From NCBI RefSeq assembly GCF_000701425.1, contig NZ_JNIW01000044.1, positions 1 to 30,408 of the forward strand: DNA of 30,408 nt, read 5' to 3'. The translations under genes and the position numbers were made by a program. Each line of letters opens with the position of its first letter. Position 1 is the stretch's first letter. This DNA comes from Deinococcus frigens DSM 12807 (lineage in GTDB: Bacteria > Deinococcota > Deinococci > Deinococcales > Deinococcaceae). Below are positions 8,125 through 15,236 of the stretch, piece after piece. A model generated the notes under the pieces. That model searched no databases, had not been told where the DNA came from, and was given only the letters and a program-made list of their open reading frames with translations.

Positions 8125-9195
8125 ATGAATAAAGCCGTCCTGTCCGCCCTGACCGCCGCCCTTGCCGCCTCGGCCCTGAGTTCGGCGGGCGCGGCCAATG
8201 TTCCGGTGAAGTTGCAGCTCAAGTGGTTTCCGCAGGCGCAGTTCGCGGGCTTTTTCGTGGCGCAGGCCAAGGGCTTTTACAAGGCCGAGGGGCTGGACGT
8301 CACCCTGCTGCCCATCGGGGACCAGTCGCCCATTCAGACGGTGGCGACGGGCGCGGCGGACTTCGGCACCACCTGGATCACGGACCTGCTGACCGCGCGC
8401 CAGCAGGGCCTGCCGGTCGTGCATATCGCGCAACTGTTCCAGAAGAGCGGCTATACCCTGGTGGCCCTGAAATCCAGCAACCTGACCGATCCCAAGCAGT
8501 TCACCGGCAAGCGCATCGGCGTGTGGCCCAGCGGCAACGAGTACCCGGCGGTGGCGCTGCTCAAGAAATACGGCATGACCACCAGCCTGGACAGCACGGT
8601 GGCCAATCCCAGCGTGCAGGCCGTGACCTATCCCTTTGACCCCAGCCTGGTGTTTCCCGATAAGGTCGATCTGGTATCGGCCATGACCTACAACGAGGTG
8701 GACCAGATCGTGGGCCTGGGCTATTCGCTGGACAAACTCCAGGTCTTCAACGTCAGCGATTTTGGCATCAACCTCCTGGAAGACCTGATGTTCACCACGC
8801 AGAAGACGCTGGACAATAAGAACTTCAAGAACAGCGGCATGAGCGGGCAGGAGGTGGCCGCCAAACTTGTTCGCGCCACCATCAAGGGCTGGAACTACGC
8901 GGTGGCGAACCAGAAGGAAGCCGTGCAGACCGTGCTGGTCAACTGCGGCAACACCTGCAAGGGGTCCGGCACCCGCGCCAGCGCCGCCGGACACCAGACC
9001 TGGCAGATGACCGAGGTCGCCAAGCTGTACCGGGCTGGGCAGACCCTGAAAGGCAACGCCGGGCTGCTGGACAGGGCCACCTACGCCGCCAACGTCAAGC
9101 AATTGATGGACCTGGGCATCCTGAAATCCGCCCCCAGCGCCGGGGCAGTCAATTACAAGGTGTGGGAGATGGCGACGGGCAAGACGGCGAAGTAA
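8125..9195 (+). CDS. ABC transporter substrate-binding protein (NMT1/THI5-like), exported
   Basis: A 356-residue solute-binding protein of the NMT1/THI5-like type. It has a clear signal peptide (MNKAVLSALTAALAASALSS, cut probable after AGA at residue 23) and no lipobox cysteine. The mature start LQLKWFPQAQFAGFFVAQAKG is typical of pyrimidine or hydroxymethylpyrimidine-binding members. Two cysteines close together (VNCGNTCKG) may form a disulfide. The start at ATG 8125 is set by GGAGGA at 8115-8120; an in-frame start six codons upstream would destroy the signal peptide layout. Context with preTA and hydA suggests capture of uracil, thymine or related bases. A thiamine-precursor role is possible, but no thi genes are nearby. 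Confidence 0.9.
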   Translation: MNKAVLSALTAALAASALSSAGAANVPVKLQLKWFPQAQFAGFFVAQAKGFYKAEGLDVTLLPIGDQSPIQTVATGAADFGTTWITDLLTARQQGLPVVHIAQLFQKSGYTLVALKSSNLTDPKQFTGKRIGVWPSGNEYPAVALLKKYGMTTSLDSTVANPSVQAVTYPFDPSLVFPDKVDLVSAMTYNEVDQIVGLGYSLDKLQVFNVSDFGINLLEDLMFTTQKTLDNKNFKNSGMSGQEVAAKLVRATIKGWNYAVANQKEAVQTVLVNCGNTCKGSGTRASAAGHQTWQMTEVAKLYRAGQTLKGNAGLLDRATYAANVKQLMDLGILKSAPSAGAVNYKVWEMATGKTAK

Positions 9196-9239
9196 GCGCG
9201 GGAGGCCGATGGCCGGATGTCTCCGCGTCACCTGCCTGT

Positions 9240-9269
9240 CTGACCACACGCTGCTGGGCGGCGTAAGGT
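9240..9269 (+). promoter_or_regulatory. Promoter in front of a leaderless small ORF
   Basis: CTGACC (9240-9245), an 18-bp spacer and TAAGGT (9264-9269) form a TAnnnT-type promoter. Only 7 nt separate the -10 box from ATG at 9277, the arrangement of leaderless transcripts common in Deinococcus. This suggests the last two genes of the cluster can be transcribed separately from the transporter. Confidence 0.5.
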
Positions 9270-9276
9270 AGGCGGC

Positions 9277-9336
9277 ATGCCCACCATCCCTGGATATCAG
9301 CCCCTAGTTCTCCTTCAGATTGGCGGGGCCGCGTGA
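9277..9336 (+). CDS. Leaderless 19-codon upstream ORF coupled to the MetX-like gene
   Basis: ATG at 9277 opens a frame for MPTIPGYQPLVLLQIGGAA, ending with TGA at 9334-9336. That TGA overlaps the GTG start (9333-9335) of the following gene in a GTGA junction. The ATG sits 7 nt after a TAAGGT -10 box and has no ribosome site, so it would be read from a leaderless mRNA. The downstream GTG has no good ribosome site and probably depends on translation of this small frame. Whether the peptide matters or only the act of translation is unknown. Confidence 0.5.
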   Translation: MPTIPGYQPLVLLQIGGAA

Positions 9337-10349
9337 GCGCCTGGCCGGTCCAGGAGGGCGTGTTCGAGCTGGGCGACTGGCCTGCCGAGCGCGGCGGCGT
9401 GATCCGGGACGCCCGGCTGGCGTGGCAGACCCACGGCACGCTGAATGCGGCGCGCGACAACGTGATCGTGTATCCGTGCAGCTACACGGCCACGCATGAC
9501 GGCCAGAACTGGCTGATCGGCCCGGACGGCATTCTGGACCCGGCGCGGTGGTTCATCGTCATTCCCGACATGTTCTCGAACGGGCTGTCGTCGGGCGCGG
9601 CCAGCACGCCGGATTACCCGGCAGTGGTCACCGTGCACGACAACGTGCTGGCGCAGGAGCGGCTGCTGCGCGAGGTCTTCGGGGTCACGCATCTGGCCGC
9701 CGCCTACGGTTTCTCGATGGGGGCCATGCAGGCGTACCACTGGGCGGCGCTGTTCCCTTCGCGGGTGGAGCGCGCCTTTATCGTGTGCGGCAGCGCCCGC
9801 ACCGCTCCGCACAACAAAGTATTTCTGTCGGGCCTGCTGCGAACGCTGGAGGCCGCGCCGGAGTACCTGGGGGGCGGCCAGTTCAGCGCCGTGCCGCACG
9901 CCTCGCTGCGGGCCTTCGGCCACATCTACGCGGGCTGGGGCCTGAGCCAGGACTTCTACCGCCAGGAGCTGTTCCGCACCGACCTGGGCGCGCCCGATCT
10001 GGAGACCTACCTGCGAACCGACTGGGAGGCGGGCTTCGCCGCGCGTGACGCCGCCAACCTGTACGCCCAGGCGCTGACGTGGTTTCACGGGGACATCAGT
10101 GCCAATGACCTGTACGGCGGTGACCTCGCTGCGGCGCTGGGCGCGGTTGAGGCGCGGGTGCTGTTGCTGCCCAGCGAGACGGATCTGTATTTCCGGGTGG
10201 CCGACAACGCCGCCGAGTTAGAGCACCTGAAACGCGCCGAGCTGCGGCCCATTGGGTCGGTGTGGGGCCACCGGGCGGGCAGCCCCGCCGGACTCCCGGA
10301 GGAACTGGCCTTTTTAAAGGCGGCGGTGCGCGGCTGGCTGGCCGGATAG
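9333..10349 (+). CDS. Alpha/beta hydrolase of the homoserine O-acetyltransferase (MetX-like) family
   Basis: A 338-residue alpha/beta hydrolase related to MetX acyltransferases. The triad is visible as S128 in GFSMG, D284 in SETDLYF and H313 in WGHRAG. The shape of the N-terminus (FELGDW, ARLAWQTHGTLN, RDNVIVYP) is MetX-like, but it lacks other methionine genes nearby. Placed between a pyrimidine importer and the carbamoyl amidohydrolase, it is more likely a hydrolase or acyltransferase used in this pathway than a methionine enzyme; the substrate is unknown. The GTG start overlaps the stop of a 19-codon leaderless ORF. The next gene follows after 34 nt with its own -10 box. Confidence 0.8.
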   Translation: MSAWPVQEGVFELGDWPAERGGVIRDARLAWQTHGTLNAARDNVIVYPCSYTATHDGQNWLIGPDGILDPARWFIVIPDMFSNGLSSGAASTPDYPAVVTVHDNVLAQERLLREVFGVTHLAAAYGFSMGAMQAYHWAALFPSRVERAFIVCGSARTAPHNKVFLSGLLRTLEAAPEYLGGGQFSAVPHASLRAFGHIYAGWGLSQDFYRQELFRTDLGAPDLETYLRTDWEAGFAARDAANLYAQALTWFHGDISANDLYGGDLAAALGAVEARVLLLPSETDLYFRVADNAAELEHLKRAELRPIGSVWGHRAGSPAGLPEELAFLKAAVRGWLAG

Positions 10350-10372
10350 GGGTTCGGCCCCAGCTTTTTCGC

Positions 10373-10378
10373 TAAGGT
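10373..10378 (+). promoter_or_regulatory. TAAGGT -10 box giving a leaderless mRNA for the M20 amidohydrolase
   Basis: TAAGGT lies 5 nt before ATG 10384, and no ribosome-binding sequence is present. This TAnnnT-to-ATG spacing is the hallmark of leaderless genes in Deinococcus. A -35 element is not convincing. Confidence 0.45.
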
Positions 10379-10383
10379 GGGCC

Positions 10384-11619
10384 ATGACCCTCAATCCACG
10401 GCGAACCCTGGACGAACTCAAGGCCCTGCGCGAGCTGACTGGCGACGAGAATGGCGCACAACGGGTGGCCTTCACCGACCTGTGGGTGACGGCCCGTAAA
10501 TTCCTGATCGACAGGCTCGCGGAATTACCCGTGGAGGTTCACACCGACGCGGCGGGCAACCTGTGGGCCACCCTCGAAGGCGAATCCGATCAGGAACTGC
10601 TGATCGGCGGCCACATCGACAGCGTGCCGAACGGCGGCTGGCTGGACGGCTGCCTGAATACGCTGGCGGGCCTGGAAGTGCTGCGCCGCCTCGCGGACCA
10701 GGGTAAGCCCACCGTCACCGTCCGATTGGTGGACTGGGCCGATGAGGAGGGCGCGCGCTTTGGCCGCAGTCTGTTCGGCTCCAGCGCGGCGGGCGGCAAC
10801 ATCGATATTGGTGAGATGCGGAAGCTGAAAGACCGCGATGGTGTGGGGCTGGAAGAGGCGCTGGAACGGGTGGGCATCACGCTGGCCGACGCTCCAAATG
10901 CCAGAGCCGAACTAAAAAATGCCGCCGCCTACCTGGAGTTACACATCGAGCAGGGGCCGGTGCTGGAGGGCATGGGGCTGCCGCTGGGCGCGGTTCTGGG
11001 CACCTTCGGCGTGGAGCGGCACACCATCACCTTCCACGGTCAGGCCGCGCATTCGGGCAGCACGCCCATGAACGTGCGGCGCGACGCCTTGCGGGCCGCC
11101 GGGCAGTTCTCGCAGGAGATCTATGCCATTGCCGAGCAGCACAGCGGCGTCTGCACGGTCGGCAGTTGCAAGACGCTGCCGGGCATCGTGACCAGCGTGG
11201 TGGAGACGTGTGAAATCACGCTGGACCAGCGCAATTTGCAGGCCGACAGACTCGCCGCCATGTGGCAGGACGCGCAGGACGCCGCGCGCAAGTTTGCGGA
11301 GGAAGGCGGCTGCACCGTCACGTTCGGCGACCTGTGGAACATCGAGCCGATCCTCTTTCACCCGGAGTTGATCGAAGCGGCGGACGCCTCGATCCTCGAA
11401 ATCGTCCCCACGAGTCACCGTCTGCCCAGCGGCCCGCTGCACGACGCGGCGGAGGTGGCCCGCGCCGGAGTTCCCACGGTGATGCTGTTTGTCCAGAGCC
11501 TGCGCGGCATCAGCCACAACAAGATCGAGGACACCGAGGAAGAACACATCTTGCAGAGCGTGGAGGTGCTGGACCGACTGACGGACCGGGCGATGGAGTG
11601 GATCGCACCGCGCAGCTAG
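10384..11619 (+). CDS. M20-family N-carbamoyl-amino acid / beta-ureidopropionase-type amidohydrolase
   Basis: A 411-residue zinc amidohydrolase of the M20 branch that includes beta-ureidopropionase, N-carbamoyl-L-amino acid hydrolase and allantoate amidohydrolase. Metal-site motifs are GGHIDSVPNGGWLDG (H77, D88), DEEGARFG (E121/E122) and ELHIEQGP (H187). A late SGPLHDA segment stands where many relatives have SGAGHDA, and GISHNK is near the end. In this operon it most likely converts N-carbamoyl-beta-alanine to beta-alanine, CO2 and ammonia, completing reductive pyrimidine breakdown. Allantoate hydrolysis is less likely, since no allantoinase-specific context is seen. It appears leaderless. 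Its stop is only 3 bp from the convergent nagZ stop. Confidence 0.87.
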   Translation: MTLNPRRTLDELKALRELTGDENGAQRVAFTDLWVTARKFLIDRLAELPVEVHTDAAGNLWATLEGESDQELLIGGHIDSVPNGGWLDGCLNTLAGLEVLRRLADQGKPTVTVRLVDWADEEGARFGRSLFGSSAAGGNIDIGEMRKLKDRDGVGLEEALERVGITLADAPNARAELKNAAAYLELHIEQGPVLEGMGLPLGAVLGTFGVERHTITFHGQAAHSGSTPMNVRRDALRAAGQFSQEIYAIAEQHSGVCTVGSCKTLPGIVTSVVETCEITLDQRNLQADRLAAMWQDAQDAARKFAEEGGCTVTFGDLWNIEPILFHPELIEAADASILEIVPTSHRLPSGPLHDAAEVARAGVPTVMLFVQSLRGISHNKIEDTEEEHILQSVEVLDRLTDRAMEWIAPRS

Positions 11620-11622
11620 ACT

Positions 11623-13116
11623 TCACCCCGGCATTCGCCTGTTCAGCGCCGCCGCCAGCGCCCGCCATTGCGCCGGGCGAAAGCCGTGCGTGAGTAGTGC
11701 GGGCAGGCCCAGTTCCGCCGCCACGTCTGGATTCCACAGTGCCAGATGCACGGTGCGGCGGCCCTTCAAAGTCCGGGCCAGCTCCCGCACAGCCCCGCCC
11801 ACGTCCCAGCGTTCGGTGGTGGCGAGCAGGACAGGAGCGTCAGGACATGCGGCCAGCAGGGCATGGACGGCGGACAGATCATGCCCATCGTGCAGCGCCA
11901 GTTGCAACCCAGGGAAGACCGGGCGCAACGCTTCGGCCAGCGCCTCGCCGCCCAGACTGTCACCGTAGGGGCCTCCCGTGGGAGGCTGACGGTGGGCGAT
12001 CAACAGGACAGGTTCACCGCGCTGGATGCTGGGAACGGTGCCGAGCGTTTCCAGACTGCGCCCCGCAATTCCATCCGCCCACGCCTCGTCGATCTGACGT
12101 TGGGCCGTTGCATAGGATCGGGGCGTGCCCGGAAAGCGCGTCGCGGCCCTTTCGAGTCGCCCGGACGCCTCCTTCACCCGCGCTGACAGGAGGTCGCCAG
12201 ACTGCAAGGCCCGTTCAATGGCTTCCAGGTGCCGCACGTGAATATCCAGGCCACCATGCCCGCAGATCAGCACGGCGTCTGCGCCCGCATTCAGGGCCAG
12301 CGCCGCGCCGCGCCCGTCCGGGTAACGGTCCGCCACCGCCCGCATGTCCATCGCGTCGGTGACGATTACGCCGCCGTAGCCCCACTCCCGGCGCAACAGG
12401 TCACGCAGCAGGGCGGGGGAGAGGGTGGCGGGGAATTCCTCGTCAATCTGCGGGTACAGGATGTGCGCGGTCATGACGCTGCCCAGATTCGCCCTGACGG
12501 CGGCGCGGAAGGGCAGCCACTCCACTGCCTCCAACTGGGCGCGCGATTTGTCCACCACCGGCAGCGCCAGATGGCTGTCGGTGCGGGTGTCGCCGTGGCC
12601 TGGAAAGTGCTTGACCGCACTCAACACGCCCATGTCCTCGCTGCCCTGCGCCCAGGCGACGCCCAGTGCGGCCACCAGCGCCGGGTCCGCGCCAAATGAA
12701 CGCTCGCCGATCACCGGATTCAGCGGGTCCACATTCACGTCCAGGCTGGGTGCGTAATTCCAGTTGATGCCCAGTTCGATCAGTCCGCGCGCAGCCACCC
12801 GCCCGGCCTCGCGCGCGTCCTCCACGTCACCCAGCCTCCCCAGCGCCTGCGGGGTAGGGGGATGAGGCACGTCCAGGCGGCGCAGCACCGCCCCGCCCTC
12901 CTGATCGGTGGCGATCAGGGCGTCGTGGCCCAGCGCGGCGCGAATGTCAGTGACCAGGCGGGCCGTGCGCTCCAGCGTGGTGATGTTGCGCGTGAACAGG
13001 CACACGCCGCCGAAGCTGTGCCGGGCCAGAAAATGCCCCTGCTCCGGCGTCAGGTCCGGTCCCGGCAGGTCCACGATCAGGGTACGGGCCGGGTTCACCG
13101 GGATTCGCCCCCGCAA
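11623..13116 (-). CDS. nagZ: Two-domain beta-N-acetylhexosaminidase (GH3, NagZ)
   Basis: Glycoside hydrolase family 3 enzyme that removes N-acetylglucosamine from muropeptides or chitooligosaccharides. The TIM-barrel domain (about 1-330) contains the family signature KHFPGHGDTRTDSH at 169-182, with the NagZ-specific Asp-His dyad D180/H182, and the nucleophile D254 in IVTDAMDM. A C-terminal alpha/beta domain of about 150 residues is present, as in Gram-positive two-domain NagZ; E. coli NagZ has one domain. No signal peptide is seen, so it should be cytosolic. The longest start is TTG at 13116; GTG at 13098 with a G-rich stretch upstream is an equally good choice. It is the last gene of the minus-strand sugar operon, about 80 nt after the permease. 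Confidence 0.92.
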   Translation of the reverse strand: MRGRIPVNPARTLIVDLPGPDLTPEQGHFLARHSFGGVCLFTRNITTLERTARLVTDIRAALGHDALIATDQEGGAVLRRLDVPHPPTPQALGRLGDVEDAREAGRVAARGLIELGINWNYAPSLDVNVDPLNPVIGERSFGADPALVAALGVAWAQGSEDMGVLSAVKHFPGHGDTRTDSHLALPVVDKSRAQLEAVEWLPFRAAVRANLGSVMTAHILYPQIDEEFPATLSPALLRDLLRREWGYGGVIVTDAMDMRAVADRYPDGRGAALALNAGADAVLICGHGGLDIHVRHLEAIERALQSGDLLSARVKEASGRLERAATRFPGTPRSYATAQRQIDEAWADGIAGRSLETLGTVPSIQRGEPVLLIAHRQPPTGGPYGDSLGGEALAEALRPVFPGLQLALHDGHDLSAVHALLAACPDAPVLLATTERWDVGGAVRELARTLKGRRTVHLALWNPDVAAELGLPALLTHGFRPAQWRALAAALNRRMPG

Positions 13117-13198
13117 GCGCTGAGGGTTGACGGTTCAGAGTGGATGGAGAACAGCGTGTCAACCCTGGACTCTCTGGCCCCCTGCCCCCTGGACCACC

Positions 13199-14077
13199 TC
13201 ACTTGACCGCCCCCTCCATCCCGCGCATGAACAGCCGCTGGGCGGCCAGAAAGACCAGCAGCACCGGAATCATCATGATGATCGAACCGGCGGCGATGTT
13301 GAAGGGATCGTAGTTGAACTGGCCCTTGAGCTTCAGCACCGCCACGCTCAGCGGCACGGCGTCGGGCGCACCCGACAGCGCCAGCATGGGCCAGAAGTAG
13401 GCGTTCCAGGTGCCCACCAGCGTGAAAATACCCAGCGCCGCCAGCGACGGCACGCTGAGGGGCAGCATAATACGGGTCAGGATGGTCAGCTCGCCCGCGC
13501 CGTCCAGCCGGGACGCCTCCAGCAGCGCCTGGGGAATGCTCAGGAAGGCCTGGCGCATTAAAAAGATGCCGAAGGCCGCCGCCACGGTGGGCAGCACCAC
13601 GCCCAGATGCGTCCCCAGCAGCCCCATATTTTTAAGGGTCAGCGTGTTGACGATAAAGGTGGTCTCGCCGGGCAGCACCAGCGTGGCGATGATCACCGCG
13701 AAGATGATGCCCTTGCCCGGAAAGCGGAAGCGGGCCAGCGGGTAGGCCGCCAGCGCCGAAATCAGCAGCGTGCCGATGATGGTCATGCCGGTGATGGACA
13801 CGCTGTTCCAGATGTACTTGCCCAGGCTAAAGGTGCGGTACACGTCGGCGAAGTTGTGCAGCGTGACCGCCCTGGGAAACAGGCTGGCCGGAAAATTGTA
13901 GATGCTGCCGCCCGCCGTCTTGTCGGTCAGGGCAATCGCCAGGGTCCACAAGAAGGGAAACACCGCGAAGATCAGCACGGCGATCAGGAACACGTAGCGC
14001 AGGATGACGCGGCCCAGCTTGACATTGCGGCGGCGCGGCGCGGCGGTGCGGGCCGGGGCGCGGATGACCAGACTCAT
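13199..14077 (-). CDS. Carbohydrate ABC transporter permease (MalG/CUT1 type)
   Basis: Inner-membrane permease of 292 aa with six predicted TM helices (first at about residues 27-47, VILRYVFLIAVLIFAVFPFL). The EAA coupling loop is IPQALLEASRLDGAGELTILTRIMLPL. The ATG at 14077 overlaps the stop of the partner permease (ATGA), so the two are translationally coupled and form the membrane channel. The open frame continues upstream, but that part is a shadow of the partner. With NagZ, NagA and an RpiR regulator around it, the cargo is probably GlcNAc, chitobiose or a muropeptide sugar. The ATPase is missing from the locus. Confidence 0.92.
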   Translation of the reverse strand: MSLVIRAPARTAAPRRRNVKLGRVILRYVFLIAVLIFAVFPFLWTLAIALTDKTAGGSIYNFPASLFPRAVTLHNFADVYRTFSLGKYIWNSVSITGMTIIGTLLISALAAYPLARFRFPGKGIIFAVIIATLVLPGETTFIVNTLTLKNMGLLGTHLGVVLPTVAAAFGIFLMRQAFLSIPQALLEASRLDGAGELTILTRIMLPLSVPSLAALGIFTLVGTWNAYFWPMLALSGAPDAVPLSVAVLKLKGQFNYDPFNIAAGSIIMMIPVLLVFLAAQRLFMRGMEGAVK

Positions 14078-15033
14078 GACTCTCCGCCGTCGCTCTCGCG
14101 GAACAGGCGGAAGTTGGCGACCGAGAGCAGCAGCGCCACCACCGCCACCACCAGTCCGGCGGCGCTGGCCAGGCCATAATCGAAGTTGAAGCCCTGGAAC
14201 GCCTTGGAATACACGTACATCAGCGCGGTGTAGGTGCTGTTCAGCGGGCCGCCGTTGGTCAGCACCAGCACCTCCTCCAGCACCCGCAGCGCGGCGATGG
14301 TGGACAGCAGGCTGCACAGCAAGATGGTGGGTTTCATCAGCGGCACCGTGATGCTCCAGAAGCGTTTCCAGGACGACGCGCCGTCCAGCACCGCCGCTTC
14401 CTCCAGCTCGGCGGGGATGCCCTGGAGTCCGGCCAGGTACAGCACCATGTAATAGCCGAAGCCGCGCCAGAAGGTCACCAGCATCACGGCCCAGAAAGCG
14501 GTCTGCTCGTTGTTCAGCCAGCCGAAGAAGCTGCCCTCCGGGATGATGCGGACCACGCCCAGCGCCCAGTTCAGCGTGCCTTCCTTGTTGTACACCCAGT
14601 CCCACATCACGGCGGCCAGCGAGATGCTGGTCACCACCGGGATGTAATACGCCGCTCTGAAAAAGGCCATCCCCGGCAGGTTCTTGTTGACCAGCACGGC
14701 CACCGACAGCGAGGCCAGTTGCAGCACCGGCACGATCACCAGATACTTGACGCTGTTGCCCAGCGCGGTCAGGAACAGCGGATCGGCGGCCAGCGTGCGG
14801 AAGTTCTCCAGCCCGGTCCACCTGGGTCCGAGGCCCTGGGCAAAGCGCGCCCCGCCGTACTCGGTGAAGCCCAGATAGCTACCGTAGGCCAGCGGGTAAA
14901 AGGTGAACAGCGTGAGCAGGATCAGCGCCGGGGCCAGAAAGGCGTAGGACAGCAGCGTGTCCCGCAGCGAGTATCTGGAACGCGGGGCACTGGCTGTCGG
15001 CGGCTGGGTGCCGGGTGGCTGTGAACGGGCCAT
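14074..15033 (-). CDS. Carbohydrate ABC transporter permease (MalF/CUT1 type)
   Basis: Inner-membrane permease of 319 aa. It starts MARSQPPGTQPP, with a proline-rich cytoplasmic tail, a first TM near residues 27-50 and six TM in all. The coupling loop is ELEEAAVLDGASSWKRFWSI. The ATG at 15033 has a near-perfect ribosome site (AAGGAGGTGAT) 6 nt upstream. The frame stays open to 15141, but the extra codons come from an extragenic repeat. The gap to the binding-protein gene holds two hairpins and that repeat. Its stop overlaps the MalG-type gene start. Confidence 0.92.
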   Translation of the reverse strand: MARSQPPGTQPPTASAPRSRYSLRDTLLSYAFLAPALILLTLFTFYPLAYGSYLGFTEYGGARFAQGLGPRWTGLENFRTLAADPLFLTALGNSVKYLVIVPVLQLASLSVAVLVNKNLPGMAFFRAAYYIPVVTSISLAAVMWDWVYNKEGTLNWALGVVRIIPEGSFFGWLNNEQTAFWAVMLVTFWRGFGYYMVLYLAGLQGIPAELEEAAVLDGASSWKRFWSITVPLMKPTILLCSLLSTIAALRVLEEVLVLTNGGPLNSTYTALMYVYSKAFQGFNFDYGLASAAGLVVAVVALLLSVANFRLFRESDGGES

Positions 15034-15065
15034 ATCATCACCTCCTTGGGTGCAAACCTCTTGAG

Positions 15066-15112
15066 AGCATTGCCCCCTTGCCCCTCGTGGGAAAGGGCTG
15101 GGATGAGGGGAC
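15066..15112 (-). repeat. Extragenic repeat-like CCCCTC/GAGGGG hairpin
   Basis: On the minus strand this reads CCCCTCATCCCAGCCCTTTC followed by CCACGAGGGGCAAGGGGGC. The arms CCCCTC (15081-15086) and GAGGGG (15105-15110) pair. The wording closely resembles the dispersed CCCTCACCC...CGAGGGG extragenic repeats found in many high-GC bacteria, whose spurious translation gives peptides like SPHPSPFPRGARG. No second copy is in the window, so family membership is from memory of the pattern. Confidence 0.4.
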
Positions 15113-15156
15113 AGTTCAGCAACGAACCCCCACAACCTCACTTCAGAAAGGCAAAC

Positions 15157-15182
15157 CCCCGCCCGTCGATTTCAGGGCGGGG
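15157..15182 (-). terminator. GC-rich intercistronic hairpin (8-bp perfect stem)
   Basis: CCCCGCCC (15157-15164) and GGGCGGGG (15175-15182) form a perfect 8-bp stem with a 10-nt loop. On the minus strand it is followed by GTTTGCC, so a weak terminator/attenuator or an mRNA-stabilising hairpin is plausible. It lies between the binding-protein gene and its permeases, where such structures commonly let the binding protein be made in excess. Confidence 0.5.
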
Positions 15183-15194
15183 ACTGGCAGGCGA

Positions 15195-15231
15195 GGGAGA
15201 GAAGTGGGCACCAGACTCCCGCCCCTCTCCC
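15195..15231 (-). terminator. Hairpin directly after the sugar-binding-protein gene
   Basis: GGGAGAG (15195-15201) pairs with CTCTCCC (15225-15231), and inner GTGGG/CCCGC bases extend the stem. It begins 5 nt after the stop codon of the binding-protein gene on the minus strand. No U-run follows, so it is more likely a 3'-end stabiliser or partial attenuator than a full terminator. Confidence 0.45.
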
Positions 15232-15236
15232 GGACC

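Noticed and set aside
7078..9249. 723-residue minus-strand open frame opposite permease 2 and the binding protein
   Set aside because: Gln/Gly/His-rich antisense translation with no motif, while the plus strand encodes complete family proteins with ribosome sites.
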